Source of the DNA: Nocardia terrae
GTDB taxonomy: Bacteria > Actinomycetota > Actinomycetes > Mycobacteriales > Mycobacteriaceae
DNA length: 64,000 nt
Direction: 5' to 3'
Assembly: GCF_009760405.1 (NCBI RefSeq)
Contig: NZ_WRPP01000005.1
Location: forward strand, 310,001-374,000
The position numbers and the translations under genes are program-made. Positions 45,801 to 53,809 of this stretch are shown here, in pieces (the first letter of the stretch is position 1; every line of letters starts with the position of its first letter). The notes below the pieces were generated by a model. The model saw only the letters and a list, made by a program, of their open reading frames with translations. It searched no databases and was not told the DNA's origin.

Positions 45801-47497
45801 CCGTCTGCCGCGCCCGCATGCTGCTCAACGCCACCCTCGGGCGCGGGCTGGCCTACGTCGGGCTCACCCGCGGATCCGAACTCAACCGCCTCTACGTCGC
45901 CACCGACGCCCTCGTCGACATCTCCGGCGACCAGCAACCCGACGACCCCCAGGAACCCTTCCACTGCTTCGCCCGCGTCCTGGCCCGCGAAGACGACAAC
46001 CGCTCCGCCACCGACATCATGCGCGAAGAACAAGCCGCCGCCGACCGTCGCATCGGCACGAACTACCGCCACGCCATCGGACTACTCGCCGACGCCCGCG
46101 GCCAATACCTGCTCGGCCGAGCACTGCCCGCCATGTTCTTCCACGAAGCCAAACAGTCCCCGAACTACCGAGAGCTGCTCGACACGCTCGCGCTCGCCGA
46201 CGCCCACCGGCTCGACACCGACGAGCTCGTAACTGTCATCGCCACCAACAACTTCGAAGACCTCGGGGAATCATTGGTCAACGCCCGAGATACCGCCGCC
46301 GTGCTCCGTGCCCGCGCCGACCGCTGGATCCAACAGCGCCTAGCCCCGGTTCCCAACCCGCTCACCGTCGCATCCGTCGAAACCCTCACCACCGCAAGTA
46401 TTGACGACCTGACGGACCTCATCGCACGCCTCAACACCTTGCCCGTCCTCACCGCCCCCGCCGCGAACGGCTTCCGCGCCTTACGTGATGCCCCCTACTC
46501 CGGAGCGTGGGCACCGGTGCCCACGTCGTGGCCAGGCACCGAGACCGATCTCGCCGACTACGCACACGAACTACGCCGACGCCTCGTCGCTCCGAACGTG
46601 AACACCGCTGTCCCAATCACGCCATCGCCTGGACCGATCGCCGCTCAGGCCGACCAGGAAGTACTCGCCGAGGTTCCCCCGATCGCGGCGGTTTCGCTGC
46701 TAGCGACAAACAGCGCAGGTGCCGAAACGCTCTGCTCTACAGACACATACGACACGTACGCGCTGATCGGTCGGGCCAATGCCACCGAGACGCTTGCGGC
46801 AGCGCCATACCGGGGCAGCGAAACCGCGGACGCTTCCGACTGGCCTCCCGCCAGCCCTGAACGGCTGGAAAGAATGCGCGACGACTACCACCACTACGTC
46901 AAAGAACTTGCCGACCAGCACACCGAACGCCGCCTCTACATCGCACTCCCGGCCGTGCTCTACCGCACCGCCGGCAGCTCTCGATACTGGCCAATCCTGC
47001 TGGAGACCATCGCTCTCGCCGACGCTCACGGCCTCGACACCAATACCTTGATCGCAGCCATCAGCACCGACAACTACAACGACCTCGGCTCATCCCTGCT
47101 CCTGGTCACCGACCCCGCCCGCGAACTCCGAGACCGCGCCGACATCTGGATCCTCGCCCACCACCCCAATCCCGGACTCGCCGCCAGCGCAATATCATTC
47201 CAAGCCATCACTGACCTGCAATACACCGGGAATCTACGGCCGATCCCGGACTACCTGCACCGCGATCAGCGACTGGCCGAATTCGCGCACGAACTACGCC
47301 GCCGCATCGAACGTGCCCAGTCGAAACGTTCCACCGGCACCTCACGCAAACCGACCGCACTGCCTGACAGCCAATCGGTTGCCCGGACCCCCGCCGTCGA
47401 TCCATCAACGCCTGGGGGCCATGACCAGCCCAAGCCCACCCGGCAGCGCCGCAAGCCGATTCCCCGCCAGACCGTCCGCCGCGGCCGCCGAATGTGA
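42860..47497 (+). CDS. MobF-family conjugative relaxase/helicase (TrwC/TraA type)
   Basis: A 1545-residue protein. The N-terminal relaxase domain (1-330) has GDGYEYLTRQV at the start with candidate catalytic tyrosine, and the three-histidine motif in HHWDNRAGDMNPHTHG near residue 250. A RecD-like helicase follows: Walker A GPAGSGKTTAM near 669, LLVDEAAMV near 741, and TTHRAQGITV near 975. The C-terminus carries two related modules of about 150 residues (starting near 1069 and 1342). It nicks the origin of transfer and unwinds the strand. Start GTG 42860 or ATG 42863. No coupling or secretion genes accompany it. Confidence 0.95.
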   Translation: MMTLHRLHAGDGYEYLTRQVACGDRLRDRTRDLTDYYIENGTPPGIWMGAGAAALGLSGQVTEAQMQALFGEGLHPNSDAIIAAAIADGKTAKQAVEAAQIGRMFYEYTTEPSPIRELFDRHVDAFTTLHRRRPDWDERTILRTDAAREHLNTVLGRAPSRAEINDALAAEKSGTRKAVAGFDCVFTPAKSISILWGLGTDAIRREIWRCHLEAVQEVLAFAESRYAVTRRGANGVMQIDATGLIVAAFHHWDNRAGDMNPHTHGVISGKVLGSDGKWSALDARALYAAAVSLSCRYNAIIVGKLKRCMGWRFEERFRGRGKESVLEVVGVGEDMIAEFSRRDDIIARFEQLAAQYRAVHGHNPKLATQYKLAQQATLETRMQKPLPKSLRQMVTEWDARYQCLFGHGRDGARFVDELLWAHTHPEAPRPFDPDEAAVAVGVDLGGIAGVLSATPAKLEQAITHRLDRYLFDSLADRTQAHIVLAARFAPEPDEALLQRIQTACRTAARAMYEPEPIAVEVAEIVARRRATWTEANIRSAVEDRLALCDFDHDDAQRAAVEHVTALVRDTHSLQLSVDPDPIPAAMARASGESIFTVTGATRYTSTAVLDAETRLLDAARTPFGEVVATQKVDAAIARTDKTETHPLNPGQRAITRYLCTVGTRLAVAIGPAGSGKTTAMKAVADAWQSTGHTVIALAPSASAARELGASLHTPARTIHKLFAQLDFGVATGLAPGTMLLVDEAAMVATFDLDALLSVATTHGAVIRGIGDPEQLSAVESGGIIATIARDTHAPELDQLVRFNDPEEAEATLAVRAGKAKDAWKFYNSHGRISHGMSDELRTQILTEHLADTAADISSVMIAATLDDVSKLNAATQAAHLASGRVRADGGRILLSDGHSGYLGDIVVTRHNNPRLKILGGIRKGTGVDNGDLWRIHRIHHDGSITVTGTTHRGTVVLPADYISEHVELGYATTTHRAQGITVCRARMLLNATLGRGLAYVGLTRGSELNRLYVATDALVDISGDQQPDDPQEPFHCFARVLAREDDNRSATDIMREEQAAADRRIGTNYRHAIGLLADARGQYLLGRALPAMFFHEAKQSPNYRELLDTLALADAHRLDTDELVTVIATNNFEDLGESLVNARDTAAVLRARADRWIQQRLAPVPNPLTVASVETLTTASIDDLTDLIARLNTLPVLTAPAANGFRALRDAPYSGAWAPVPTSWPGTETDLADYAHELRRRLVAPNVNTAVPITPSPGPIAAQADQEVLAEVPPIAAVSLLATNSAGAETLCSTDTYDTYALIGRANATETLAAAPYRGSETADASDWPPASPERLERMRDDYHHYVKELADQHTERRLYIALPAVLYRTAGSSRYWPILLETIALADAHGLDTNTLIAAISTDNYNDLGSSLLLVTDPARELRDRADIWILAHHPNPGLAASAISFQAITDLQYTGNLRPIPDYLHRDQRLAEFAHELRRRIERAQSKRSTGTSRKPTALPDSQSVARTPAVDPSTPGGHDQPKPTRQRRKPIPRQTVRRGRRM

Positions 47498-47654
47498 GAA
47501 GTCGCGGCCTCGGCCGATGCAAGGTCAATCGAGTTTCGTGCTGCATGCTGTCCCTTACGTGAGATCATCGACATGCGCGCCTGCGACATTCGAGCAGGCT
47601 CGGGGGGCCGACAAGACACGAGCTTGCACTGTTCATCGATGACAGGACCGTGCC

Positions 47655-48488
47655 ATGGCAGATGAGGCCGAGACACATCGCGATTGCGTCGGCGGGTGCA
47701 TGCCGCAGTTGCCGAAATCCGCGCTGGCCAAGCGCGCCAAGCGGCACAAGCTCGGCGAGCACCAGCTCGATCAACTGCTGCAAGCGCTCGACGGCCGCTG
47801 CATGATCTGTCAGCGCTGCCACGCGATGTATATCGACACGACGACCAGGGCAGCGACGGTGAGGCTTCGTGGCGTCGTGTGCAGATGGTGCAAGCAGCGA
47901 ATAGCGGTCCACGAGGGCTCCTACGGCAACGAACGCGGCGTCCTCGGGTGCCGATGCAGGCCACGCGACGATCCCGAGTGGGAACCACGGATGGCCGCTG
48001 CCACAGCGCAATACCTCGAGCGAACCGCACGACTCACGTCATACGCAACCGACCAAGAGTGGTTCGAGGCATTGATCGACGACCTGTCCGTTCACGGCCC
48101 CGACCCATCCGGCGTCTGGAGTGGTATCCCGCTCTCCGACCTCCCGCAACTCACCGCGCCCGAGAGTCTGCCAACAGCCGAATTCGACAGGTCTTGTTCA
48201 CCGCTCGCCCGGCAACGATGCGCGGACAACTGCCGGAACCACGACGAACACATCTACATCGCATGCTTCGCCGAGCCAACCAAGCTCCGAGACGCCGACA
48301 CCTTCGACGCGGTCATGCATTACGTCGGATGGACACGGCAACGACCGCCCGTGCGGCGTGTGAATCAGCACGGGGCGATATGCCGAAAGTCATTGATAGC
48401 AATAGTTCCTGGTACCGAAACCGAAGAAGCGCATCTCAAAGACGAGGCACAGTGCCCGCAATGCGGTCGACCACTCCGGTACAACTGA
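47655..48488 (+). CDS. Endonuclease VII-like/GIY-YIG nuclease fusion
   Basis: A 277-residue protein. Residues 30-100 match recombination endonuclease VII in layout (LLQALDGRCMICQRC, then VRLRGVVCRWCKQRI, with four zinc cysteines), but the usual DHDH reads IDTTT, so this nuclease centre is probably dead. Residues 195-260 look like a GIY-YIG domain: HIYIACF, then HYVGWTRQRPPVRRVNQHG with the catalytic Arg, and a Glu-rich stretch. A CPQCG zinc knuckle ends the protein. It is the last gene of the element's rightward series. The fold calls are from motifs only. Confidence 0.6.
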   Translation: MADEAETHRDCVGGCMPQLPKSALAKRAKRHKLGEHQLDQLLQALDGRCMICQRCHAMYIDTTTRAATVRLRGVVCRWCKQRIAVHEGSYGNERGVLGCRCRPRDDPEWEPRMAAATAQYLERTARLTSYATDQEWFEALIDDLSVHGPDPSGVWSGIPLSDLPQLTAPESLPTAEFDRSCSPLARQRCADNCRNHDEHIYIACFAEPTKLRDADTFDAVMHYVGWTRQRPPVRRVNQHGAICRKSLIAIVPGTETEEAHLKDEAQCPQCGRPLRYN

Positions 48489-48567
48489 CCGCGCCGTATC
48501 CGCGACCGCACCGGGTGTCGGGTACCGATGCTCTTCTTCCGAACGACCGTGACCGCGCGCCACACGC

Positions 48568-48981
48568 TCACCTCGCGGCGTCGGCAGCGAAGAAATCCGC
48601 CAGCATGTCGTTTTCCTCGAATCCCAGCGCCATCTCCGCGATTTCGGTAGGTCCGAACCAGGCCAGACCCTGTCCCTCCGTCACCTCGATCAGATCCAGG
48701 TCGAGATCCAGGACCGTGGTGAAGGTGTGCTCGATCATGCCCCACGGCCGCCGCCGCGAGCACAACGGTGAAACGGTGTTCGGGTCAAGATCTATGCCAA
48801 GCTCCTCGGCGATCTCCCGGAGCAGGCACTGCAATGGTGTCTCCCCTGGCTCGACGTGACCGCCCGGCAGCGCCCAAGTGTTCGGAAACGGGATGTCAGG
48901 CTTGTCGTCACGCAGGAAAAGCAGAACCTCTCCGCAGCTGTTGCGCAGGATAACGTTCGCGCCTTCGACACCAGCGGCCAC
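48568..48981 (-). CDS. NUDIX hydrolase
   Basis: A 137-residue protein with a complete Nudix box, GHVEPGETPLQCLLREIAEELGI (near residues 37-60 in pattern GX5EX7REUXEEXGU), preceded by WALPGG. Such enzymes hydrolyse nucleoside diphosphate derivatives. GTG 48981 is chosen because GGAGGAG lies just upstream; the open frame continues to 49233 without family character. It may be element cargo or the first gene of the chromosome beyond it. Confidence 0.85.
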   Translation of the reverse strand: MAAGVEGANVILRNSCGEVLLFLRDDKPDIPFPNTWALPGGHVEPGETPLQCLLREIAEELGIDLDPNTVSPLCSRRRPWGMIEHTFTTVLDLDLDLIEVTEGQGLAWFGPTEIAEMALGFEENDMLADFFAADAAR

Positions 48982-49164
48982 GCAGGCACTCCTCCATGAG
49001 TCGGCGGGATCAAACGCAGTTCGGCCCCACCATAGCCGGGCCCCAGCGCAGTGAAGGGAACGGGTGGATCGAGTGAGATCAGTGTTGTCGTGGGTGCTGA
49101 GCGGTTCGTGAACTCGTGTCCTTCGGCAGTATCCAGAAAGTAACAGGCGGCAGATAATGCTCAT

Positions 49165-49398
49165 GTGTACCTGCCTGGATTCGGAGTCTTCGTGGCGACA
49201 CTCGACCACGGAATCCCACTGTCCGCCATACACGTACGGTGGTCACCATCCAGCCACGCCTATGAAGCCTTCTCTGATCGACATCCTGGCCTGATCTATT
49301 CCGACAAAGGATCGGCACTCGCCGCTATGGACGGTCTGCTCGACATGATTCGAGAGGCGACCGGCCATCGTCGCGAGACCTCACAGCCGGGTGGCTAG
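49165..49398 (+). CDS. Small hypothetical protein (77 residues)
   Basis: The product has FGVFVATLDHGIPLSAIHVRW and a helical end (KGSALAAMDGLLDMIREATG). No family recognised. Start GTG 49165 has a poor ribosome site; GTG 49192 is another candidate. The 3' end overlaps the stop of the convergent pseudogene by four bases. Confidence 0.5.
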   Translation: MYLPGFGVFVATLDHGIPLSAIHVRWSPSSHAYEAFSDRHPGLIYSDKGSALAAMDGLLDMIREATGHRRETSQPGG

Positions 49399-49871
49399 CG
49401 GTCGTTTCTCCTCGGCTCCAGGTATTCGATGCCGGTAATGGCCGCGGGGTGAATGCGCAGGATCTTTTCCTGCCCGCCCGGGAGTCGTGAGTGCAGCGAC
49501 CGGCGATATCGGTCGAGTTCGTCGGGGTCGGTGACCGGTTCGGCAGTACCGGTCACGATCACACACCGGCCCTGCTGTGTGTCCAGGTCGAGGGTGTCGA
49601 CCTCGTAGGCGACTACATGCTGATACGGCGGGATGCCCACGCCCACACCGGTTCCGACGACGATCACTTCCCCGTCGACCATGTGATTCACGGGCCGGAT
49701 GGCCGGTAACGCATACCGCGACTACACGATTCGGCCGAATCGAACATCGGCCAGCAACCGCAAGCACTCCGCGTCGGGCAACATGCGCGCCGCCAAGGGA
49801 TCATGCTCGACCACCCCGATTCTTCGCGCCGTGGATTTGCCGTTCGATGCGGGCTCGGGGCTACCGCTCAT
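49395..49871 (-). pseudogene. Pyridoxamine-phosphate-oxidase-like gene with in-frame TAG
   Basis: From ATG 49871 (preceded by GGAGG) the frame reads a normal family start, with DAECLRLLADVRFGRIV, then TAG at 49724-49722 (codon 50), then SRYALPAIRPVNHMVDGEV and the rest of the domain in the same frame. The intact paralogue at 25947-26411 has tyrosine at this position (GRIVYSR), so one base change to TAG interrupts the gene. A 98-residue C-terminal product from GTG 49691 is possible but would lack the first strands of the barrel. Confidence 0.85.
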
Positions 49872-50014
49872 CGCGATCGTCCTCCAAAGTCACGGAACAT
49901 GACATGCGGCTGATTGCGTCGGGATTCCCGACTGACAGTGTCGGCAAACCGCCCCGTCCGAATCCGTCCGCCTGCGCCCTCGACGCCGAGCCTGACATCT
50001 TCGGCGCTGCGCCG

Positions 50015-50527
50015 CTATTTCCGCTGCGCCAGTTGCTGTTTCACCACCAGAGCCAGCGGCACGGCGTAGCAGAAGTGGGACATGAACCCGCCGATCACCA
50101 CTGCGGAATCCCCGTAATTCGGGTGGGAGTCCGAAACCAGAGCGATCGACAGGTGCATCACGATCCACGCGAGCATCGCATAGGGCAGTGCGACCAGCGT
50201 CGCCTCGATCCCGCGGCGACGGAAATACGGCCAGATCGCCGCGAACAGCACACCCCAGCCCAGCGCGAACGCGAAGTGGATCACCGTGCCGAGCACATAT
50301 GCCCAGGCTCCCAGCGAGGTTTGCACGTGCTGACCGAACGTCAATCCGGTCGCATTGCGCGGTATCCCCTTCATCGGCATCTGATGCTGCACACCGACCC
50401 ACACGATCGCCTCGTAGATCCAGATGCACACGCCGCCAACCAGTCCCCCGATCAATCCGGCCCGGACCGTCTGCCGGACGTCGGCCCGCGAGAGCCATGC
50501 AGCCGTGCTCGTACCAGTGCTACTCAT
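50015..50527 (-). CDS. YagU-like inner-membrane protein
   Basis: A 170-residue membrane protein with about four spans: GLIGGLVGGVCIWIYEAIVW, VIHFAFALGWGVLFAAI, LPYAMLAWIVMHLSIAL and SHFCYAVPLALVV. The order and the FALGWG and HL positions resemble the YagU family (linked to acid tolerance in E. coli). ATG 50527 or 50533 is the start. It is divergent from the GntR gene and has a copy of the regulon palindrome 30 bp upstream, so it probably belongs to the tannin regulon. Confidence 0.7.
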   Translation of the reverse strand: MSSTGTSTAAWLSRADVRQTVRAGLIGGLVGGVCIWIYEAIVWVGVQHQMPMKGIPRNATGLTFGQHVQTSLGAWAYVLGTVIHFAFALGWGVLFAAIWPYFRRRGIEATLVALPYAMLAWIVMHLSIALVSDSHPNYGDSAVVIGGFMSHFCYAVPLALVVKQQLAQRK

Positions 50528-50556
50528 AACCATCCACCACTCTTTGGTGACATAAA

Positions 50557-50576
50557 TGTCAACAATATTGCCGACA
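50557..50576. promoter_or_regulatory. GntR regulon site 1 (before YagU-like gene)
   Basis: TGTCAACAATATTGCCGACA, an imperfect 20-bp palindrome. Consensus over the five copies in 50.5-58.4 kb is TGTYRACAATWTNGCCAACA. It lies 30 bp upstream of the leftward YagU-like start. Confidence 0.65.
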
Positions 50577-50683
50577 GGAGTTTGACAGGGGTCACCGCAC
50601 AGTTCAAGACCCTCAACCGAATCGGACGGGATCCCGACCCGGCCGCTACGGCACGTTGCCGCCATTGGCCGACCCGGGCAAGT

Positions 50684-50703
50684 TGTTGGCATAATTTCCG
50701 ACA
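50684..50703. promoter_or_regulatory. GntR regulon site 2 (before the regulator gene)
   Basis: TGTTGGCATAATTTCCGACA; this copy deviates in the centre but keeps both arms. It lies 30 bp upstream of the GntR start, which implies autoregulation. Confidence 0.6.
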
Positions 50704-50733
50704 ATATTGATCACCTACAGTCAGGACAGGCCG

Positions 50734-51390
50734 GTGTCGCAGTCGGAGGAGCTCGAACGGGGAACGCAGGGCAAGGCCATCGCGCTCGAACGCCTGCGCG
50801 GGTCCGTGCGCCGCGGTGAGGTCGCGCCGGGACAGCGGCTGGTCGAGGCGGACCTGGTCGAGCAGTACGGCGTCACGCGGGGCAGCGTGCGCGCCGCGAT
50901 CGACGAGCTGATCAGCGAGGGGCTGGTGGAGCGGATTCCCAACCGCGGCGCGCGGGTACGGGCGGTCTCCACGCAGCAGGCCGTCGAAATCCTGGAATGC
51001 CGAAAGGTTTTGGAGGGCCTGATCGCCGCGAAGGCCGCCGAGCGAGCCACCGATGCCGACCGCGAGCGATTGCGCGGCTACGCCGACCAACTCGCCGCCG
51101 CGGTGCGCGACGGCGAGCCGCTGAAGTATTCGAGCCTCAACCACGAGCTGCACGCGGCGATCGCGGAAATGGCCGGGCAGCACACCGCGGCCGATCTCAT
51201 CGGCCGGCTCAACACGCAGGTAGTGCGCTTCCAGTTCCAGCTGTCGCTGCGCCCGGGCCGCCCGCAAGTCTCCCTCGCCGAGCATCTCGCCGTGGTCGAG
51301 GCGATCATCGCGCACGACCCTGCCGCGGCCGAACAGGCCATGCGGGATCACCTGGACAGCGTGATCACCGCTCTCAACGCATCGGATTAA
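50734..51390 (+). CDS. GntR-family regulator (FadR/FCD subfamily) of the tannin/gallate locus
   Basis: A 218-residue regulator: winged helix-turn-helix (VEADLVEQYGVTRGSVRAAID, then LVERIPNRGARVR, about residues 35-80) and a helical FCD domain with candidate metal-binding His in NHELHAAIAEMAGQ, EHLAVVEA and MRDHLDS. Family members respond to organic or aromatic acids. It lies between the YagU-like gene and the gal operon, and the same palindrome precedes all of them, so it is the best candidate for the repressor. GTG 50734 follows AGGACAGG. Confidence 0.88.
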   Translation: MSQSEELERGTQGKAIALERLRGSVRRGEVAPGQRLVEADLVEQYGVTRGSVRAAIDELISEGLVERIPNRGARVRAVSTQQAVEILECRKVLEGLIAAKAAERATDADRERLRGYADQLAAAVRDGEPLKYSSLNHELHAAIAEMAGQHTAADLIGRLNTQVVRFQFQLSLRPGRPQVSLAEHLAVVEAIIAHDPAAAEQAMRDHLDSVITALNASD

Positions 51391-51439
51391 CCCAACTACC
51401 TGCGCAAACAGAGGTTCAGGGCGGCTTCGCCACTAAGAT

Positions 51440-51471
51440 TGTTGACAATTTCGCCAACAAACACCTACCTT
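51440..51471 (+). promoter_or_regulatory. Gal operon promoter with regulon site 3
   Basis: TGTTGACAATTTCGCCAACA (51440-51459) contains the -35 hexamer TTGACA (51442-51447); TACCTT follows at 51466-51471 after 18 bp. An operator lying right over the core promoter points to repression. Confidence 0.7.
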
Positions 51472-51551
51472 GAATTCAGGACGTGACCCGAGACACGGAC
51501 GTCCAGAACGCGCCGCGCTGTGCGGCACTCCTGAACTCATGAGGTGAAGCA

Positions 51552-52289
51552 ATGGCCGATAAGGCAACCGAATCGCTACTCGTTGTGAGCGCCCACGCCG
51601 GCGATTTCGTCTGGCGCGCGGGCGGAGCCATCGCCCTGGCCGCCACCCGCGGCGAACGGGCCACCGTGGTGTGCCTGAGCTACGGCGAGCGCGGCGAATC
51701 GGCCAAGGCGTGGCGGGAAGGCAAGCAACTCGACGAGATCAAGGCGCTGCGTCGGGACGAAGCCCGGGCCGCCGCGGATGTGCTCGGCGCGGACATCCGG
51801 TTCCTCGACGCGGGCGACTACCCCTTGCTGGAGTCGGCCGAGCTCGTCGACCGGTTGGTGCGCGTCTACCGGGAGACCTCCCCCACCGTGGTGCTCACCC
51901 ACACCCTCGCCGACCCCTACAACGGCGATCACCCCGCCGCGGCGCGCATGGCCATGCAGGCGCGCATCCTCGCGCAGGCCGTCGGCTACGACGCTCCTGG
52001 CGAACCCCTCGGCGCGCCACCGGTTTTCAGCTTCGAACCGCATCAGTCGGAGATGTCGGAGTTCCGGCCCGACGTGCTGCTCGACATCACCGAGGTCTTC
52101 GAGACCAAACGCAAGGCCATGCGCTGCCTGGGCGCCCAGGAACACATGTGGACCTACTACGAGGACCTGGCCGCCCGCCGTGGCGTGCAGCTCGAGCGCA
52201 ACGCCGGACCGAATCTGGGCCTGCTGAAGAACAGCCGCGCCGAGGCCTTCGTGCGCCATTACCCGCACGTCACCGCCACCCTCTCGTGA
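51552..52289 (+). CDS. galB: 4-oxalomesaconate hydratase, GalB type (PIG-L fold)
   Basis: A 245-residue PIG-L-fold protein with GalB-specific features rather than the usual AHPDD motif: SAHAGDFVWRAGGAIAL near residue 13, CLSYGERGES near 40, DPYNGDHPAA near 122 and APPVFSFEPHQSEMSE near 155. GalB hydrates 4-oxalomesaconate to 4-carboxy-4-hydroxy-2-oxoadipate in gallate and protocatechuate meta-cleavage. First gene of the operon; the next gene overlaps its stop (GTGA). Confidence 0.87.
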   Translation: MADKATESLLVVSAHAGDFVWRAGGAIALAATRGERATVVCLSYGERGESAKAWREGKQLDEIKALRRDEARAAADVLGADIRFLDAGDYPLLESAELVDRLVRVYRETSPTVVLTHTLADPYNGDHPAAARMAMQARILAQAVGYDAPGEPLGAPPVFSFEPHQSEMSEFRPDVLLDITEVFETKRKAMRCLGAQEHMWTYYEDLAARRGVQLERNAGPNLGLLKNSRAEAFVRHYPHVTATLS

Positions 52290-53095
52290 CCCCGACACCG
52301 CCACATCGCCTGCGGGTCGCAGTGCTCGGATTCGGGGAAGCCGGAGGCGAGTTCGCCCGCGATCTGGTCGCCGCCGGCGCATCCGTCCGCGGGTACGACC
52401 CCAAAATCTCCGCACCGCATGGCGTGTCCCAACGCGACGACGAAGCCGACGCGATACGCGATGCCGAGCTGGTCTTCTCACTGACCACCGGCACGGAAGC
52501 CGAGGCGGCGGTGCTGGCCGCCGTGCCCGCCCTGTGCCCGGGAACCATCTGGGCCGAGGCGAATACGACCAGTCCGGCCCTGAAAGTTCTGCTGGGCGAG
52601 CAGATCCATGACCATGGCGGCGATCTGGTCGACGTGGCCATCATGGCACCGGTGCCGGGCAAAGGTCTGTACACCCCGATGGCGGCGTCCGGTCCAGCCG
52701 CACCATTGTTCGCCACCATGATGTCCGAGTTCGGTGTCGCCATCGAGCAGGTCGACGGCCCGATCGGCGCGGCAAGTTCTCGAAAACTGCTGCGCAGCAT
52801 CGTCTACAAGGGGCTGGCCGCCGCCGTCGTCGAGGCCGAGGCTGGCGCGCGGGCCGCGGGCTGCCAAGAGTGGTTCCACCACCATCTGATCACCGAGTTC
52901 GTCCGCTTCGACGCGGACATGATCGAACGCCTGATCTCGGGCACCTACGCCCATGCGACGCGGCGCGCCGAGGAAATGGACGCGGCGGCCGTACAGCTGG
53001 CCGACCTCGGCATCACCCCCCGCATCGCGGCGGCTACGCGAGACGCCCTGCGCGCCATCGCCGAAGACCGCGCGATCAGCTTCACCAAGGAGTAG
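52286..53095 (+). CDS. NAD(P)-dependent dehydrogenase with DUF1932 domain
   Basis: A 269-residue protein: N-terminal Rossmann domain of the 6-phosphogluconate/3-hydroxyisobutyrate dehydrogenase group (VAVLGFGEAGGEFARDL near residue 11, LVDVAIMAPVPGKG near 115), the lysine region SSRKLLRSIVYKGLAAAVVEA near 165, and a C-terminal DUF1932 helical domain. The reaction is unknown; no step of the standard gallate route needs such an enzyme. GTG 52286 overlaps the galB stop by four bases, so the two are coupled. Confidence 0.8.
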   Translation: MTPTPPHRLRVAVLGFGEAGGEFARDLVAAGASVRGYDPKISAPHGVSQRDDEADAIRDAELVFSLTTGTEAEAAVLAAVPALCPGTIWAEANTTSPALKVLLGEQIHDHGGDLVDVAIMAPVPGKGLYTPMAASGPAAPLFATMMSEFGVAIEQVDGPIGAASSRKLLRSIVYKGLAAAVVEAEAGARAAGCQEWFHHHLITEFVRFDADMIERLISGTYAHATRRAEEMDAAAVQLADLGITPRIAAATRDALRAIAEDRAISFTKE

Positions 53096-53101
53096 AGCGA
53101 C

Positions 53102-53809
53102 ATGCAGAACATCGTTGTCACCGATCCGCCCCGGGCATCGATCGAGGACGCCGCCCGGCTGGGGGAATACGGCGTGGCCACCGTGCACGAGGCGGCCGGT
53201 CGCGTCGGATATCTGGGCCCGCGGCTGCGCCCGGCCTGGCCGGGCGCGCGGATCGGCGGGACCGCGGTCACCGTGGTCTGCTGGCCGGGCGACAACCTGA
53301 TGATCCATGTCGCGGTCGAGCAGTGCCGTGCCGGGGATGTCCTTGTGGTGGTGACGAATTCGCCGTCCACCGACGGGTTGTTCGGCGAGCTGTTCGCCAC
53401 CGCCCTGCGACAGCGCGGCGTGCGCGGCGTCGTATTGGGCTGCGGTGTCCGGGATGTCGCCGAATTGCAGGAGATGGGCTTCCCGGCCTGGTCGACCGCG
53501 GTGAGCGCGCAGGGCTCGGTCAAGGCGACCGCCGGCGCGATCAACGTGCCGATCGTGCTGGAGGGCCAGGTGGTTCATCCTGGCGACGTGATCGTCGCCG
53601 ACGACGACGGCGTGACCTGCGTGCCGCGCGGGCGGGTCCCGGAGGTTCTGACGGCCTCGGCAGCGCGACTGACCAAGGAGCAGGACAGCCGGGAGGCGTT
53701 CCGGCGGGGCGAACTCGGCCTGGACCGCTACGGATTGCGTTCCCGCCTCGACGAATTCGGCATCACCTATATCTCCTACGAGGACTACATCGCCAAGGAG
53801 GATCGATGA
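53102..53809 (+). CDS. galC: 4-carboxy-4-hydroxy-2-oxoadipate aldolase, RraA/GalC type
   Basis: A 235-residue RraA-like class II aldolase: YGVATVHEAAGR near residue 25, TVVCWPGDNLMIHVAVEQ near 59, GELFATALRQRGVRGVVLGCGVRDV near 97 (the Gly-rich loop with Arg and Asp that bind metal and pyruvate), and DVIVADDDGVTCVPRG near 160. It splits 4-carboxy-4-hydroxy-2-oxoadipate into pyruvate and oxaloacetate. An AAGGAGTAG ribosome site precedes it; its stop overlaps the tautomerase start (ATGA). Confidence 0.85.
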   Translation: MQNIVVTDPPRASIEDAARLGEYGVATVHEAAGRVGYLGPRLRPAWPGARIGGTAVTVVCWPGDNLMIHVAVEQCRAGDVLVVVTNSPSTDGLFGELFATALRQRGVRGVVLGCGVRDVAELQEMGFPAWSTAVSAQGSVKATAGAINVPIVLEGQVVHPGDVIVADDDGVTCVPRGRVPEVLTASAARLTKEQDSREAFRRGELGLDRYGLRSRLDEFGITYISYEDYIAKEDR

